Counted from the stretch's first letter, positions 48,399 through 56,067 are shown. The stretch: 56,067 nucleotides of DNA from an uncultured Eubacteriales bacterium (GCA_934667845.1 CAKUMQ010000013.1:1-56067), one strand, 5' to 3'. The notes: generated by a model not told the origin, from the letters alone. Program-made: numbers and translations.

Positions 48399-50621
48399 TT
48401 AAAACAGCCCCCTCAGCTTTTTCGCCATAGCCGAAGCCGACAGGCTGTCGTCGCGGCATATTTTCACCGCATTTGACACCTTGGCTGTGGTCGTGAGCTT
48501 TATCGGGTTATCGCCGCCCGCCGCTGTGCCTGCCGTGAGATACGCCGTATTGCCGCTGTATGCCTTGGTAGAGCAGCTCGCCTTGCTCAGCATCGCTATA
48601 TCCTCAAAGCGTGTCACCGTCTGACCGTACACCAGAGGATTGACGATCAGATTGCCGGTGATCGTCATATTCCTGATATTCGCCGCCGTCAGCAGCTTGC
48701 CGCAGTTGACAAACACGTTATCCGTCAGCGAAATGTTGTCCCCGGACAGATAATTCGCCCAGTTGGTGGTCTGGGAAATGCCGACGGCAGACCCGCCGGG
48801 ATGGTTGGCGGTATTGTAGAACACGTTGTTCCGGATGGCGATATTCTTCATGATACCGCCCTCATAGCTGCCGGTATTGCTGGTCAGAGACAGGTTGCTG
48901 CCGTCGCTCAGGAACAGGTTGTTCTCGATAAGCCCCGAACCGGAGTTCACAAGAACGCGCTGATAGACATTTTCAAAGCGGCAGTTGCGGATAACAAAGC
49001 CGTCGCATTCGCTGTTGGGCCAGCGGATCAGCAGATCCGCATAGTTTTGGGGCGGCTCCTCCTTGAGGATCACGGGAGAGGACAGAAAGCCGTTATAGTT
49101 GAACTTGGCGACCGGATCGGTCTTGACCGTGCAGGTCGCGACCAGCTTGCCGCTGGAGGTATAAAACTCCACCGGGTCGCCCGCCTGAATTCCCACCGGC
49201 GCCTGGCTGACCTTCATGCTGTAGCCGTCCGCCAGCGACATCACCGACTTGGCTTTCGACCAGAAGCCGTGGATATTCACGGCGTCATCGGTGGTCAGCC
49301 CGAATACAATGCCGTCATAGGTGGAGCCGTGGCGCAGCCCCTGGGACATATTGCCCTCGGCGCCGAGCACGCGGTTGGTGCCGGGACGGACGCCGAAATA
49401 GCAGTCCTTCCAAAGATGATCGCCGTAGCCGCCGTTTTCCCACCAGCCGCCTTTGGATATGTAGCAGCGGACATTGGTCATGCGCATCTGCCGACAGTTA
49501 TCCAGACACAGCGCCAGTACCACGCCGTAGAGCACCGTGACCTGATCCCCGGTCTCGAGCGTGCCGTTGGAGCCGTAAAAGGATTTCCACTCATTGGTGA
49601 ATATGGTATCCATCAGCGTTCGGGTCTTGAAGGTAAACCAGCAGGTGCCGTCGCTGTCCACAGAGAGATCGTTCCCCTGCAGGGAGCCGGGTCCCCACTG
49701 GTTGTTGACGTTATACAGAGGCGCCATCAGCGCCCCGTCCGCCTTGACGGTCACGATGCGGAACTCGCTGCCCTTGACCGCCTTTTCAATGGTGGCGGCA
49801 TCCGGCTCCATGGTGCCTTCACACAGCTGAATACCGATCCGGTTGCCGCTCCGGTCGATCGTTTTGATCGTTCCGTCGATCGAGAAAGCGGAGTAGCCGT
49901 CCATCGTCAGCCCGTCCAAATACACATGGGAGCAGTTGATGAACTGCAGACCGCGGGTCACGCTTGCGCACGCCTTGCCGGTCATCTCGAACCAGAAGGT
50001 CGCCCCCTCCGCCTTGATGGTAAAGGGATTCGCCGCCGTGCGCTGAATATTCTGAATGATGATGCCGCTCGCCACGCCGTTGGGCGCAGTGGTGAGCATA
50101 TCAAAGCCGTAATTGCCCGCCGGGATCACAAAGGTGGAAACCGTGGTATCCTTGGCGGCGGCGATCAGCTCTTGAATCAGCGAGCGACCTGCTTCCTTCT
50201 GCTTCGCTTTCTGATCGGCGGTAAAGTTCGGCTTGCCGGATCTGCCGGTAAACGTCGCCTTTGCCGTCACCGCTTTATCCAGCTTGCCGCTGTATGTCAC
50301 CGTGCGGTTGCTTTTCTTAACGGTGGTATTTCCGGCGGTCGTCGTCTTCGGGGACGCGGCAGTGGACTGCTTGCCGCCGGTATTTCCGCTTGCCGCCGGA
50401 GAGGTGCTGCCGGCACTCGATTCCGCCGGTGTGCTCACCGTATCACTGGTCATCCCGTCACCTTCACTTTCTTCCCCGCCGGACGCCGTGCTTTCCGCCG
50501 CCGAGCTGTCCTCCGAGATGTCGGCAGATTCCGCCGGTGTGTTATCGCATGCCGCAAAAGACAGCAAAAACGCCAAAGCCAGCGTCAGAGCCAGAGCGGC
50601 GCGGAATATCGATTTATACAC
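48399..50621 (-). CDS. Right-handed parallel beta-helix lipoprotein, exported paralogue
   Basis: A 740-residue exported protein, start GTG 50619-50621 behind GGGAGGA. Lipobox L-S-F-A-A-C (C25), Ser/Thr/Ala-rich linker to about residue 105, then a beta-helix domain that aligns with its neighbour from end to end, including T-T-D-D-A-V-N-I-H-G-F-W (D445, D446), W-W-E-N-G-G-Y-G and G-A-E-G-N-M-S-Q-G-L-R-H-G-S. The pairing suggests the same linkage is attacked outside and inside the cell. It has its own strong promoter. Specificity is unassigned; GH110-like alpha-galactosidase is one hypothesis. Confidence 0.75.
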   Translation of the reverse strand: MYKSIFRAALALTLALAFLLSFAACDNTPAESADISEDSSAAESTASGGEESEGDGMTSDTVSTPAESSAGSTSPAASGNTGGKQSTAASPKTTTAGNTTVKKSNRTVTYSGKLDKAVTAKATFTGRSGKPNFTADQKAKQKEAGRSLIQELIAAAKDTTVSTFVIPAGNYGFDMLTTAPNGVASGIIIQNIQRTAANPFTIKAEGATFWFEMTGKACASVTRGLQFINCSHVYLDGLTMDGYSAFSIDGTIKTIDRSGNRIGIQLCEGTMEPDAATIEKAVKGSEFRIVTVKADGALMAPLYNVNNQWGPGSLQGNDLSVDSDGTCWFTFKTRTLMDTIFTNEWKSFYGSNGTLETGDQVTVLYGVVLALCLDNCRQMRMTNVRCYISKGGWWENGGYGDHLWKDCYFGVRPGTNRVLGAEGNMSQGLRHGSTYDGIVFGLTTDDAVNIHGFWSKAKSVMSLADGYSMKVSQAPVGIQAGDPVEFYTSSGKLVATCTVKTDPVAKFNYNGFLSSPVILKEEPPQNYADLLIRWPNSECDGFVIRNCRFENVYQRVLVNSGSGLIENNLFLSDGSNLSLTSNTGSYEGGIMKNIAIRNNVFYNTANHPGGSAVGISQTTNWANYLSGDNISLTDNVFVNCGKLLTAANIRNMTITGNLIVNPLVYGQTVTRFEDIAMLSKASCSTKAYSGNTAYLTAGTAAGGDNPIKLTTTAKVSNAVKICRDDSLSASAMAKKLRGLF

Positions 50622-50660
50622 GAATAAATCCTCCCATCGTCAACGTTTTGGTTTATTTCA

Positions 50661-50689
50661 ATAATACCGCACGTCACCCGTCCCGTCAA
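50661..50689 (-). promoter_or_regulatory. Sigma-A promoter of the beta-helix gene pair
   Basis: Minus-strand TTGACG (50684-50689) and TATTAT (50661-50666), 17-bp spacer, about 40 bp before the GTG start. Confidence 0.82.
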
Positions 50690-50740
50690 GGGTAATATAC
50701 TGTTAAGGTAATTTATTAAAATAATCCACATACTTTTTCA

Positions 50741-50980
50741 TGTGTTGCGCACACGCCCTGTTTTCTTAATATTTTAAAGGGGAATTTTGGAAATCGCCCG
50801 GGTATATTCTTTTATATTTTGCGTGTATTATTTTGGCAATCAGTAATTTAAATGCATGTTTATCCGCCGATGTATTCATGCGGCAGATAAATCCATCTCG
50901 AAAATATTGTTTCCAAAAAAATATTTAAACTTAAAATATTGTTTATAAATAAGCATTATTTAGCAATTTTGTGTTGCGCA
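50741..50980. repeat. Direct 11-mer repeat TGTGTTGCGCA
   Basis: The 11-mer occurs at 50741-50751 and again, in the same orientation, at 50970-50980. The right copy ends 17 bp before the -35 box of the plus-strand promoter; the left copy lies about 50 bp upstream of the minus-strand promoter. Possible regulator binding sites. Confidence 0.6.
50901..50944. repeat. Direct 12-mer repeat AAAATATTGTTT, 32-bp period
   Basis: Copies at 50901-50912 and 50933-50944 are 32 bp apart, about three helical turns, so they would face the same side of the DNA. A partial copy (AATATTGT) recurs at about 51034. Candidate operator half-sites or simple AT-rich redundancy. Confidence 0.5.
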
Positions 50981-50996
50981 ATATTTTACCCTGCTA

Positions 50997-51025
50997 TTGA
51001 CAAACCGAAAGAGGCGTGCTATAGT
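50997..51025 (+). promoter_or_regulatory. Strong plus-strand promoter antisense to the AraC-family gene
   Basis: TTGACA (50997-51002) and TATAGT (51020-51025) with a 17-bp spacer. Transcription would start near 51032 and run into the AraC-family gene on its opposite strand. No plus-strand gene with a ribosome binding site follows until 52200. Confidence 0.7.
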
Positions 51026-51062
51026 AATAGCATAATATTGTCCTTCTCCGCACAGACGGCAC

Positions 51063-51093
51063 AAAAAATGCCGCTCCGATATACGAAGCGGCA
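51063..51093 (-). terminator. Terminator of the AraC-family gene
   Basis: TGCCGCT (51069-51075) pairs with AGCGGCA (51087-51093). A T6 run (51063-51068) follows on the minus strand. It lies about 15 bp after the stop codon. Confidence 0.82.
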
Positions 51094-51107
51094 GGCGGAG
51101 CTTCCCG

Positions 51108-51995
51108 TCACAGGATAATGGGTGACATCTTCTGCTTACGGAAATCCGTCGGGGACATATTGACATATTTGCGGAACACCTTCGCGAAATAGTTGGCGTT
51201 TTGAAATCCGCACTGCCGGGCGATCTCGTCAATGGACAGATCGGTGTCGCAGAGCTGGCACATGCCGCAGCGAATACGGATCTTGGTCAGATAGCGGATG
51301 GGGGTGTCGCCCAGCACCGTTTTGAATGCCTTGTTAATGTAAAAGGGAGACAAATTACCGGCGGAGGCGATATCCGCGAGCGAAATATCCCGGGCATAGT
51401 TTTCCTCGATAAACTGAATGCACCGTTGGATCGCCTCGGTATTGGGAGACTTGATCCCGTATTCCGCCAGATACTGGTGCAGTGTCAGCAGCATCTGATA
51501 GGCATACAGCGAATTTTTGAACGGGCTGTCGATGCGCCCGGCTGCCGCGTTTTCAAAGATCACGTCCCACAGCTTCATCAGCGCGTTGCTGCTGTTCATG
51601 TTGAACACCCGCCCGAAGGACTGGACAATGCCGTTCCAGATGGGCATCCCGGTGACGCTGAATTCCAGAAACTTCAGTTCCCAGTGATCGCTGTTATCCG
51701 GCAGCCAGTAGCGATAAGGGCCGGGGCGCTCGATGAGGAAGAAATCGCCCGCTGTCTGGCGATAGATCTTGTTGCCCATTTCCAACGCGCCCTCGCCCGA
51801 CACGGTATACTGCAAAATACAGGTGGTATTGTTGATGCTCTCATGACGGCGGCAGTCCCAGTAATACGGATCCTTGTCCTCGTGACGGCGCGTTTCCTTG
51901 CCCAGTGCACGGATAAAGGTATAATGTGTCATGGACGAATCGTTGACAATGTTAAATACATAGGAGGCATCCCCCTCCTGACGGTATTCCAGCAA
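51108..51995 (-). CDS. AraC family transcriptional regulator
   Basis: A roughly 295-residue AraC/XylS-type regulator. The N-terminal two thirds hold a cupin-like ligand domain (about 20-160, with Q-T-A-G-D-F-F-L-I-E-R-P-G-P-Y-R-Y). The C-terminal about 100 residues contain two helix-turn-helix motifs: I-S-L-A-D-I-A-S-A-G-N-L-S-P-F-Y and I-D-E-I-A-R-Q-C-G-F-Q-N-A-N-Y-F-A-K. The TTG at 51993-51995 is preferred because AAAGGAG is 8 nt upstream; GTG at 52002-52004 is the alternative but touches that site. Its promoter is a perfect consensus. It is the only regulator gene in the island and probably controls it in response to a sugar. Confidence 0.92.
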   Translation of the reverse strand: MLEYRQEGDASYVFNIVNDSSMTHYTFIRALGKETRRHEDKDPYYWDCRRHESINNTTCILQYTVSGEGALEMGNKIYRQTAGDFFLIERPGPYRYWLPDNSDHWELKFLEFSVTGMPIWNGIVQSFGRVFNMNSSNALMKLWDVIFENAAAGRIDSPFKNSLYAYQMLLTLHQYLAEYGIKSPNTEAIQRCIQFIEENYARDISLADIASAGNLSPFYINKAFKTVLGDTPIRYLTKIRIRCGMCQLCDTDLSIDEIARQCGFQNANYFAKVFRKYVNMSPTDFRKQKMSPIIL

Positions 51996-52058
51996 GTTAT
52001 CCACTCCTTTAAATATAAATTACCCGTCCGCCGGGCGTGATTCGTTTTTTCTTATTTT

Positions 52059-52087
52059 ATTATAATGTCTTTGCGCGCGTCTGTCAA
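52059..52087 (-). promoter_or_regulatory. Perfect-consensus promoter of the AraC-family gene
   Basis: Minus-strand TTGACA (52082-52087) and TATAAT (52059-52064) with a 17-bp spacer, i.e. both hexamers and the spacing are ideal. The divergent gene at 52200 has at best a weak candidate (TTGCGC, 18 bp, TATAAA, ending near 52098), consistent with a need for activation. Confidence 0.88.
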
Positions 52088-52199
52088 CTGAAAGTATAAA
52101 TATATTACCCGTGCAGCATTTTGCATCGATCGGCTGCCCGGCGCACCGCCGGAAAAGCAGCTGTTTTGAGAATACACACAGAAAGAGGTTGAGAACATC

Positions 52200-53945
52200 A
52201 TGCTTCGCCGAACCAAACCCCTTTGGCACATGGCGCTGTCCATGGTACTGGCACTGCTGCTGCTTTTGCTGCCCGCCTGCCAGAACCAGCCTGCCGAATC
52301 ATCGGACGCGGAAAGCAGTCTGAGCGAAAGCAGCGCCCAAAGCAACACGGACAGTGCACCGGATACGGACACCTCCGCATCCGGCGGATCATCCGCCGCG
52401 AGCACCGGAAAGGAGACTTCGAATTCCATGAACAACACGACCGAAAACGGCAAAAGCACCACCTTTGGCAGCAAAGCCACAACAAAGCAGACTGCCGGCA
52501 CGACCAAGGCGCCCGCCGCAGACGATCCCTACGGCGCCTCCTACAGCTACGCCAAAGACACGTTCTACAAGCGGAGCAAATTCTATTCCACCTGGATCAA
52601 CGTCTGGTACGGGTCCACCGAGAGCTGGTATATCAACGACAAACTCAGCGCGTATACCGCCAAGCTGAAGGTCAACGGCTCCTATGTCACCCCGGACAAT
52701 GACAAACAGGCTCACCGGGAGGAAATCTTCCGCCAGGCGAAAGATGCCGGGATAGATACCCTCGTCATGGACCTCACCAACGGCTACAACGGCTGGAACA
52801 AGGCCTCGAAGGCGTATCAGCAGATGTGCTACAACAACGGCATGAAATTTGCCGTGGCTGTGCATCCCCGCATCACAGACGGCGTCAGCGATATCGAAAA
52901 GATCTGTGAATTTACATGGAACAATTACGCCGGTCCCGGCAAGGCGCTGTATGCCCCCTCCTATTTTTATAAGGACGGCAAGCCGCTCATCGTGCTGTAC
53001 TGCACCTATAACGAATTTAAGGCGGCGGTCAACGCCAAAACCACCTATCAGAGCCGCTTCACCTTTACCTGGGCATCCGGCGAGGACAGCAAGCCGGACA
53101 AATGGGGCTGGCAGCTGGTGGCACAGGACGGTCCCCAGCTGTCCTCCGACTCCATGTTCGTGACCTGCTCCGTCAACTGGAACAGCCCCAACGGCAGCAA
53201 GGACTCCTGGCGCAAATCCCTGGCTTTCCTGGATTTCTGCTTTCTCGCCGCCAAAGAGGCTGACCCGAAATACACCGTCGTCGGCATGATCGACGACACC
53301 CACGAGCGCAACGGCTGGATGAAGATGGACACCAGCAAGGTGGTGTTCTCGATTCCGAAGGCGGGCGACAGCACCGTGCCGCAGCTCTGCCACGCTCTGC
53401 AGATGCGGGATATTTACGGCGATATCAGCGAGGATGCCTATTACAACCGCGTCAAAAGCTGGCTGAACGGCACCGTGAAGCCATATCACACCGGCGGTTT
53501 GATCGCCGACGGCGCCTATACCCTGACCAACGCGGGCAACGGCAAGCGGTTCGGCGTGGATCGTCCCGCTCCGGGCGCAGACCGTCTGCCCTCCACCGAC
53601 GTCGGCATTGCCTTTGAGCGAGACAACAACACCTCCTCCATGGAGGGGTACTACTGGTTCTACTATCTGGGCAGTAACGAATACCGCATCACCAAGCTGT
53701 CCAGCGGCCTGTCGCTTCAGCCCAAGGACGACAAGCTGATACAGGTCTATGACGAAAACTGCGCCGAGCAACGCTGGATCCTCAAAAAGGCTGCCGACGG
53801 CACCTATCAGATCGTCAATAGATCCACCGGCAAAGCGATCTGCGACCTAAATGGCTCTGACAAGGCCATCACCCTGGCGGCGCAAAGCAGCGCTAAGACT
53901 CAGCAGTGGAAGATCGAGCCGGTCGCCAACCGCACCTTCGGCTGA
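52200..53945 (+). CDS. GH99/71-like lipoprotein with C-terminal ricin-type lectin domain (second copy)
   Basis: A 581-residue paralogue of the protein at 19388-21142. Lipobox L-L-P-A-C (C27); Ser/Thr/Ala-rich linker to about 110; barrel-like domain about 113-385 with D-A-G-I-D-T-L-V-M-D-L-T-N-G-Y near 182-196; ricin B-like domain about 440-575 (S-S-G-L-S-L-Q-P-K-D-D). The motif at the expected catalytic position is I-D-D-T-H-E-R-N-G-W-M-K-M (D365, D366, E369), the same D-D-x-x-E variant as its paralogue. It is divergent from the AraC-family gene and cotranscribed with the gene at 54018. Possible roles: surface endo-glycosidase or glycan-binding protein. Confidence 0.73.
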   Translation: MLRRTKPLWHMALSMVLALLLLLLPACQNQPAESSDAESSLSESSAQSNTDSAPDTDTSASGGSSAASTGKETSNSMNNTTENGKSTTFGSKATTKQTAGTTKAPAADDPYGASYSYAKDTFYKRSKFYSTWINVWYGSTESWYINDKLSAYTAKLKVNGSYVTPDNDKQAHREEIFRQAKDAGIDTLVMDLTNGYNGWNKASKAYQQMCYNNGMKFAVAVHPRITDGVSDIEKICEFTWNNYAGPGKALYAPSYFYKDGKPLIVLYCTYNEFKAAVNAKTTYQSRFTFTWASGEDSKPDKWGWQLVAQDGPQLSSDSMFVTCSVNWNSPNGSKDSWRKSLAFLDFCFLAAKEADPKYTVVGMIDDTHERNGWMKMDTSKVVFSIPKAGDSTVPQLCHALQMRDIYGDISEDAYYNRVKSWLNGTVKPYHTGGLIADGAYTLTNAGNGKRFGVDRPAPGADRLPSTDVGIAFERDNNTSSMEGYYWFYYLGSNEYRITKLSSGLSLQPKDDKLIQVYDENCAEQRWILKKAADGTYQIVNRSTGKAICDLNGSDKAITLAAQSSAKTQQWKIEPVANRTFG

Positions 53946-54017
53946 TCTTTCTGCCATAAAGCCGAAAACACCGGACGTCCGGCTGCCCGAGCCGACGCAT
54001 ATACAGGAGGATAGGGA

Positions 54018-55919
54018 ATGGAAACCTATTGGGAACAGACAGACAACGGCATCCGCAGACGGGCAGACGCCCCGTTTGGCGACCATGTCGAGATGGCGGG
54101 GCATCAACTTGCCGCCATTGTCACCTACGGCAAGCATGAGGACGGCACGCTGCAGCTTTGCCGGGAGCTATGCTACCCCCGGCTCCGCACGCGCCCGCGC
54201 GACACCTTCGGCACGCTGCACGCCCGGCACGGCGAGGAGCAGCGGCAGCGGTGGCGCGTGGACGGCGCGGCGGCAGAGGAATATCCGGAGGAATTTATCT
54301 TTGACGGCGTGCTGACAACGGTTTCCTATGACCAAAAACGGCAGCTGCGGATCACGCGGCACTGCTTCCCCTGCGCGGAAACGGCGGCATACATCGAACA
54401 GGTGACGACGGAAAATCTCACGTCCGCGCCCCTGTCTGTTGCCGCAGAGGCGGTAGACGCCACGGCATATGTGCGCGGCGCCAGCGGCGTATATGCGCTG
54501 CTGGCGCAGTGCCCGGCGCTGGACACCGTGCTGGCGCCCGGAGAGGCGCTGGTCAGCGCGCTTGTCTGCTCGGCGCAGCCGCACCGGCTGCCGCCGCCAA
54601 CGCCGGACTGCGCGGCAGAGCTTTCGGCGCGGCGGGCGCTGGTGCAGCAGCTGACGGCTGGCTCTCTGGTGCTGGACTGCCCGGACAGGGAGCTGGTGCA
54701 GTTCTTCCGTCTGGCGAAGCTGCGGGCTAGTGAGAGCATCTTCGACACCGCTGCCGGTCCTCTCCACTCCCCGGGCGGCGGTCCGTATTACGCGGCTGTC
54801 TGGGCTAACGACGAAGCCGAGTATGCCGGCCCCTTTTTCCCGTTTATGGGCTACGAGCGCGCCAACCTCGCCAGCCGCAACGCCTATGCGCTGTTTGGCC
54901 GGTTTATGTCCCCCGACGGCGCGCCGATCCCCTCCTCGATCATTGACGAGGGACGGGATTTCTGGGATGATCAGGGAGACCGGGGCGACGCGGCGATGGT
55001 GCTGTACGGCTGTTCGCGCTATCTGCTGGCACTGGGCGACCGCGAGCTGGCGCAGGAGATGTTCTGGATGCTGCGCTGGACCGCCGACTATACCCTGTCG
55101 AAAAAGACGCCGGAAGGCGTTATCGCCTCGGACACGGACGAGCTGGAGGGACGCCTGCCGGCGGGAGACGCCAATTTAAGCACCTCCTGTCTGGCATACG
55201 GCGGCCTGTTGTCGGCAGCCGCATTGGCGCGGGATCTGGGAGAAGCGGAGACGGCGAGGGTATGGACCGCCGAGGCGCTTTCCCTGCGTCATGCCATCGA
55301 GAACTATTTCGGCGCAGAGGTATCCGGCTACCGCACCTATCGCTACTACGACGGCAACACGACGCTGCGCAGCTGGATCTGTATCCCCCTGACCATGGAC
55401 ATCTTTGACCAGCAGGAGGGAACCACCGACGCACTGCTGTCCGACCGGCTGTTTAGGGACGACGGCGTGCTGAGCGTCGAAGGGGACGCCACCTTCTGGG
55501 ATCGCTCCACGCTGTATGCGTTTCGGGGTATCCTCCGGGCAGGCGGGAGCGACCGGGTCTACCCGTTTATCCGGCGATATGTGACGCAGCGGCTGCGCGG
55601 CGCCCATGTGCCGTATGCGGTGGAGGCGTTTCCGGAGGGCGACCAGCGGCACCTGTCAGCGGAAAGCGCGCTGTTCGCCCGGGTGATCACCGAGGGGCTG
55701 TGCGGCATAACGCCGGTGGGACTGCACCGGCTTGAATTGCGCCCGTCCGTGCCGGAAGCGCTCGGCTGGGTAACGCTTCGGGACATCCGCGCCGGTGGGG
55801 GCAGCTTTGACCTGACCATAACCCGCCAAAGCGAGGGGCATACGGTGGTGATCACCGCCGACGGACGGCAGACCGAGCGTTTCATTCCCCTCGGGGAGGC
55901 GTATGTTTGGGAGAAATAG
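54018..55919 (+). CDS. Six-hairpin glycosidase-like protein
   Basis: A 633-residue cytosolic protein (no signal peptide); ATG 54018 behind CAGGAGGATAG. The first about 205 residues are a beta-sandwich-like domain (I-T-R-H-C-F-P-C-A-E-T-A-A-Y-I-E-Q-V). The rest is an (alpha/alpha)6 toroid typical of six-hairpin glycosidases, with acidic candidate sites in W-A-N-D-E-A-E-Y-A-G, I-I-D-E-G-R-D-F-W-D-D-Q-G-D-R-G-D and V-E-A-F-P-E-G-D. The architecture resembles GH78, GH95 or GH63-type enzymes but I cannot assign a family. It follows the ricin-lectin lipoprotein by 72 bp and ends at the 56018 terminator. Confidence 0.65.
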   Translation: METYWEQTDNGIRRRADAPFGDHVEMAGHQLAAIVTYGKHEDGTLQLCRELCYPRLRTRPRDTFGTLHARHGEEQRQRWRVDGAAAEEYPEEFIFDGVLTTVSYDQKRQLRITRHCFPCAETAAYIEQVTTENLTSAPLSVAAEAVDATAYVRGASGVYALLAQCPALDTVLAPGEALVSALVCSAQPHRLPPPTPDCAAELSARRALVQQLTAGSLVLDCPDRELVQFFRLAKLRASESIFDTAAGPLHSPGGGPYYAAVWANDEAEYAGPFFPFMGYERANLASRNAYALFGRFMSPDGAPIPSSIIDEGRDFWDDQGDRGDAAMVLYGCSRYLLALGDRELAQEMFWMLRWTADYTLSKKTPEGVIASDTDELEGRLPAGDANLSTSCLAYGGLLSAAALARDLGEAETARVWTAEALSLRHAIENYFGAEVSGYRTYRYYDGNTTLRSWICIPLTMDIFDQQEGTTDALLSDRLFRDDGVLSVEGDATFWDRSTLYAFRGILRAGGSDRVYPFIRRYVTQRLRGAHVPYAVEAFPEGDQRHLSAESALFARVITEGLCGITPVGLHRLELRPSVPEALGWVTLRDIRAGGGSFDLTITRQSEGHTVVITADGRQTERFIPLGEAYVWEK

Positions 55920-56017
55920 CTCCCACAGCCCGCGAAAAGCTGCCGACCGCCCCCGGAATGGGATATATTTTATACCTTATATATATACAGTCAGCGGCAG
56001 GATGAACCGCAGCACAC

Positions 56018-56058
56018 AAAAAGAGCTTTCCCCGTTCACACGGGGAAAGCTCTTTTTT
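56018..56058 (+). terminator. Terminator after the six-hairpin glycosidase gene
   Basis: A perfect 17-bp stem (56018-56034 with 56041-56057), 6-nt loop, and T6 at the end. The approximately 100 bp between the stop codon and this stem, including an AT run near 55970-55990, holds nothing else recognisable. Confidence 0.93.
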
Positions 56059-56067
56059 CACAGTAAA

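Larger units (their letters stand above)
50622..51107. other. AT-rich control region with direct repeats and opposed promoters
   Basis: A 486-bp intergenic stretch much richer in A+T than its neighbours, with no credible gene. It carries a minus-strand promoter for the beta-helix lipoprotein, a plus-strand promoter pointing into the AraC-family gene, and the terminator of that gene. It also carries two direct-repeat pairs (11-mer and 12-mer, listed separately). It is the best candidate for an operator region of the AraC-family regulator. Confidence 0.7.

Noticed and set aside
51068..51118. A 16-codon plus-strand open frame ending in L-P-V-T-G after the antisense promoter
   Set aside because: No ribosome binding site, and it lies across the terminator hairpin of the AraC-family gene; the peptide ending is coincidence.
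1..56067. CRISPR arrays, IS elements, integrases, phage genes
   Set aside because: No regularly spaced repeats, transposase-like proteins or phage proteins were seen on either strand.

Overview
The window reads as a chromosome segment of a fairly high-GC, endospore-forming member of the Clostridia (Oscillospiraceae/Ruminococcaceae-like). Supporting this are spoIIR, a rplS-lepB-rbgA-rnhB-yraN gene set typical of Firmicutes, a bacterial V-type ATPase operon, sigma-A promoters that mostly have 17-bp spacers, strong GGAGG ribosome binding sites, lipoprotein signals, and a surface protein with a C-terminal Thr-Gly/membrane/basic-tail anchor. No phage, IS element or CRISPR array was seen. The taxonomic call is inference.

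Region 1 (1-10019, all minus strand) is housekeeping: a truncated metallophosphoesterase and thrC; then rplS with its own promoter, leader and terminator, followed by two tandem type I signal peptidases, rbgA, rnhB, a YraN-family gene and an M19 dipeptidase; and an lrp-like regulator, a class I aminotransferase, ispE and spoIIR. The spoIIR start sits directly behind a terminator-like hairpin.

Region 2 (10092-18835, plus strand) is a nine-gene V-type ATPase operon in the order F(H)-C-I-K-G(F)-E-A-B-D, driven by a promoter divergent from that of the lrp-like gene. A tRNA-Arg(CCG) gene with its own promoter and a 20-bp perfect terminator stem closes the core region.

Region 3 (about 19388-56058) is a large polysaccharide-utilisation island. 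The minus-strand block 43800 to 19388 encodes, in transcription order, a repeat-containing surface protein, a GH42-like enzyme, a GH99/71-like lipoprotein, two solute-binding proteins (one with a very large N-terminal extension), a permease pair, an NHL/TPR membrane protein, a Yip1-like membrane protein, a DUF5696-type lipoprotein, a second permease pair, a GH63/MGH-like enzyme, a GH127-like enzyme and a ricin-lectin GH99-like lipoprotein. No ABC ATPase gene is present, so a shared ATPase encoded elsewhere (MsmX-like) is inferred. To the right lie a GH78 alpha-L-rhamnosidase (plus), two paralogous parallel beta-helix proteins, one cytosolic and one lipoprotein (minus), an AraC-family regulator (minus), a second ricin-lectin GH99-like lipoprotein (plus) and a six-hairpin glycosidase-like protein (plus).

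The combined picture, which is inference, is this: surface lipoproteins with lectin domains bind and trim a branched heteropolysaccharide; the two solute-binding proteins and two permease pairs import the products; cytosolic GH42-, GH63-, GH127-, GH78- and beta-helix enzymes finish degradation; and the AraC-family protein is the only local regulator. The most unusual elements are the DUF5696/Yip1/NHL-TPR block between the two permease pairs, the extended solute-binding protein, the conserved D-D-x-x-E variant of the GH99-type N-E-x-x-E motif, the paired beta-helix enzymes, and a strong promoter facing into the AraC gene from the wrong side.
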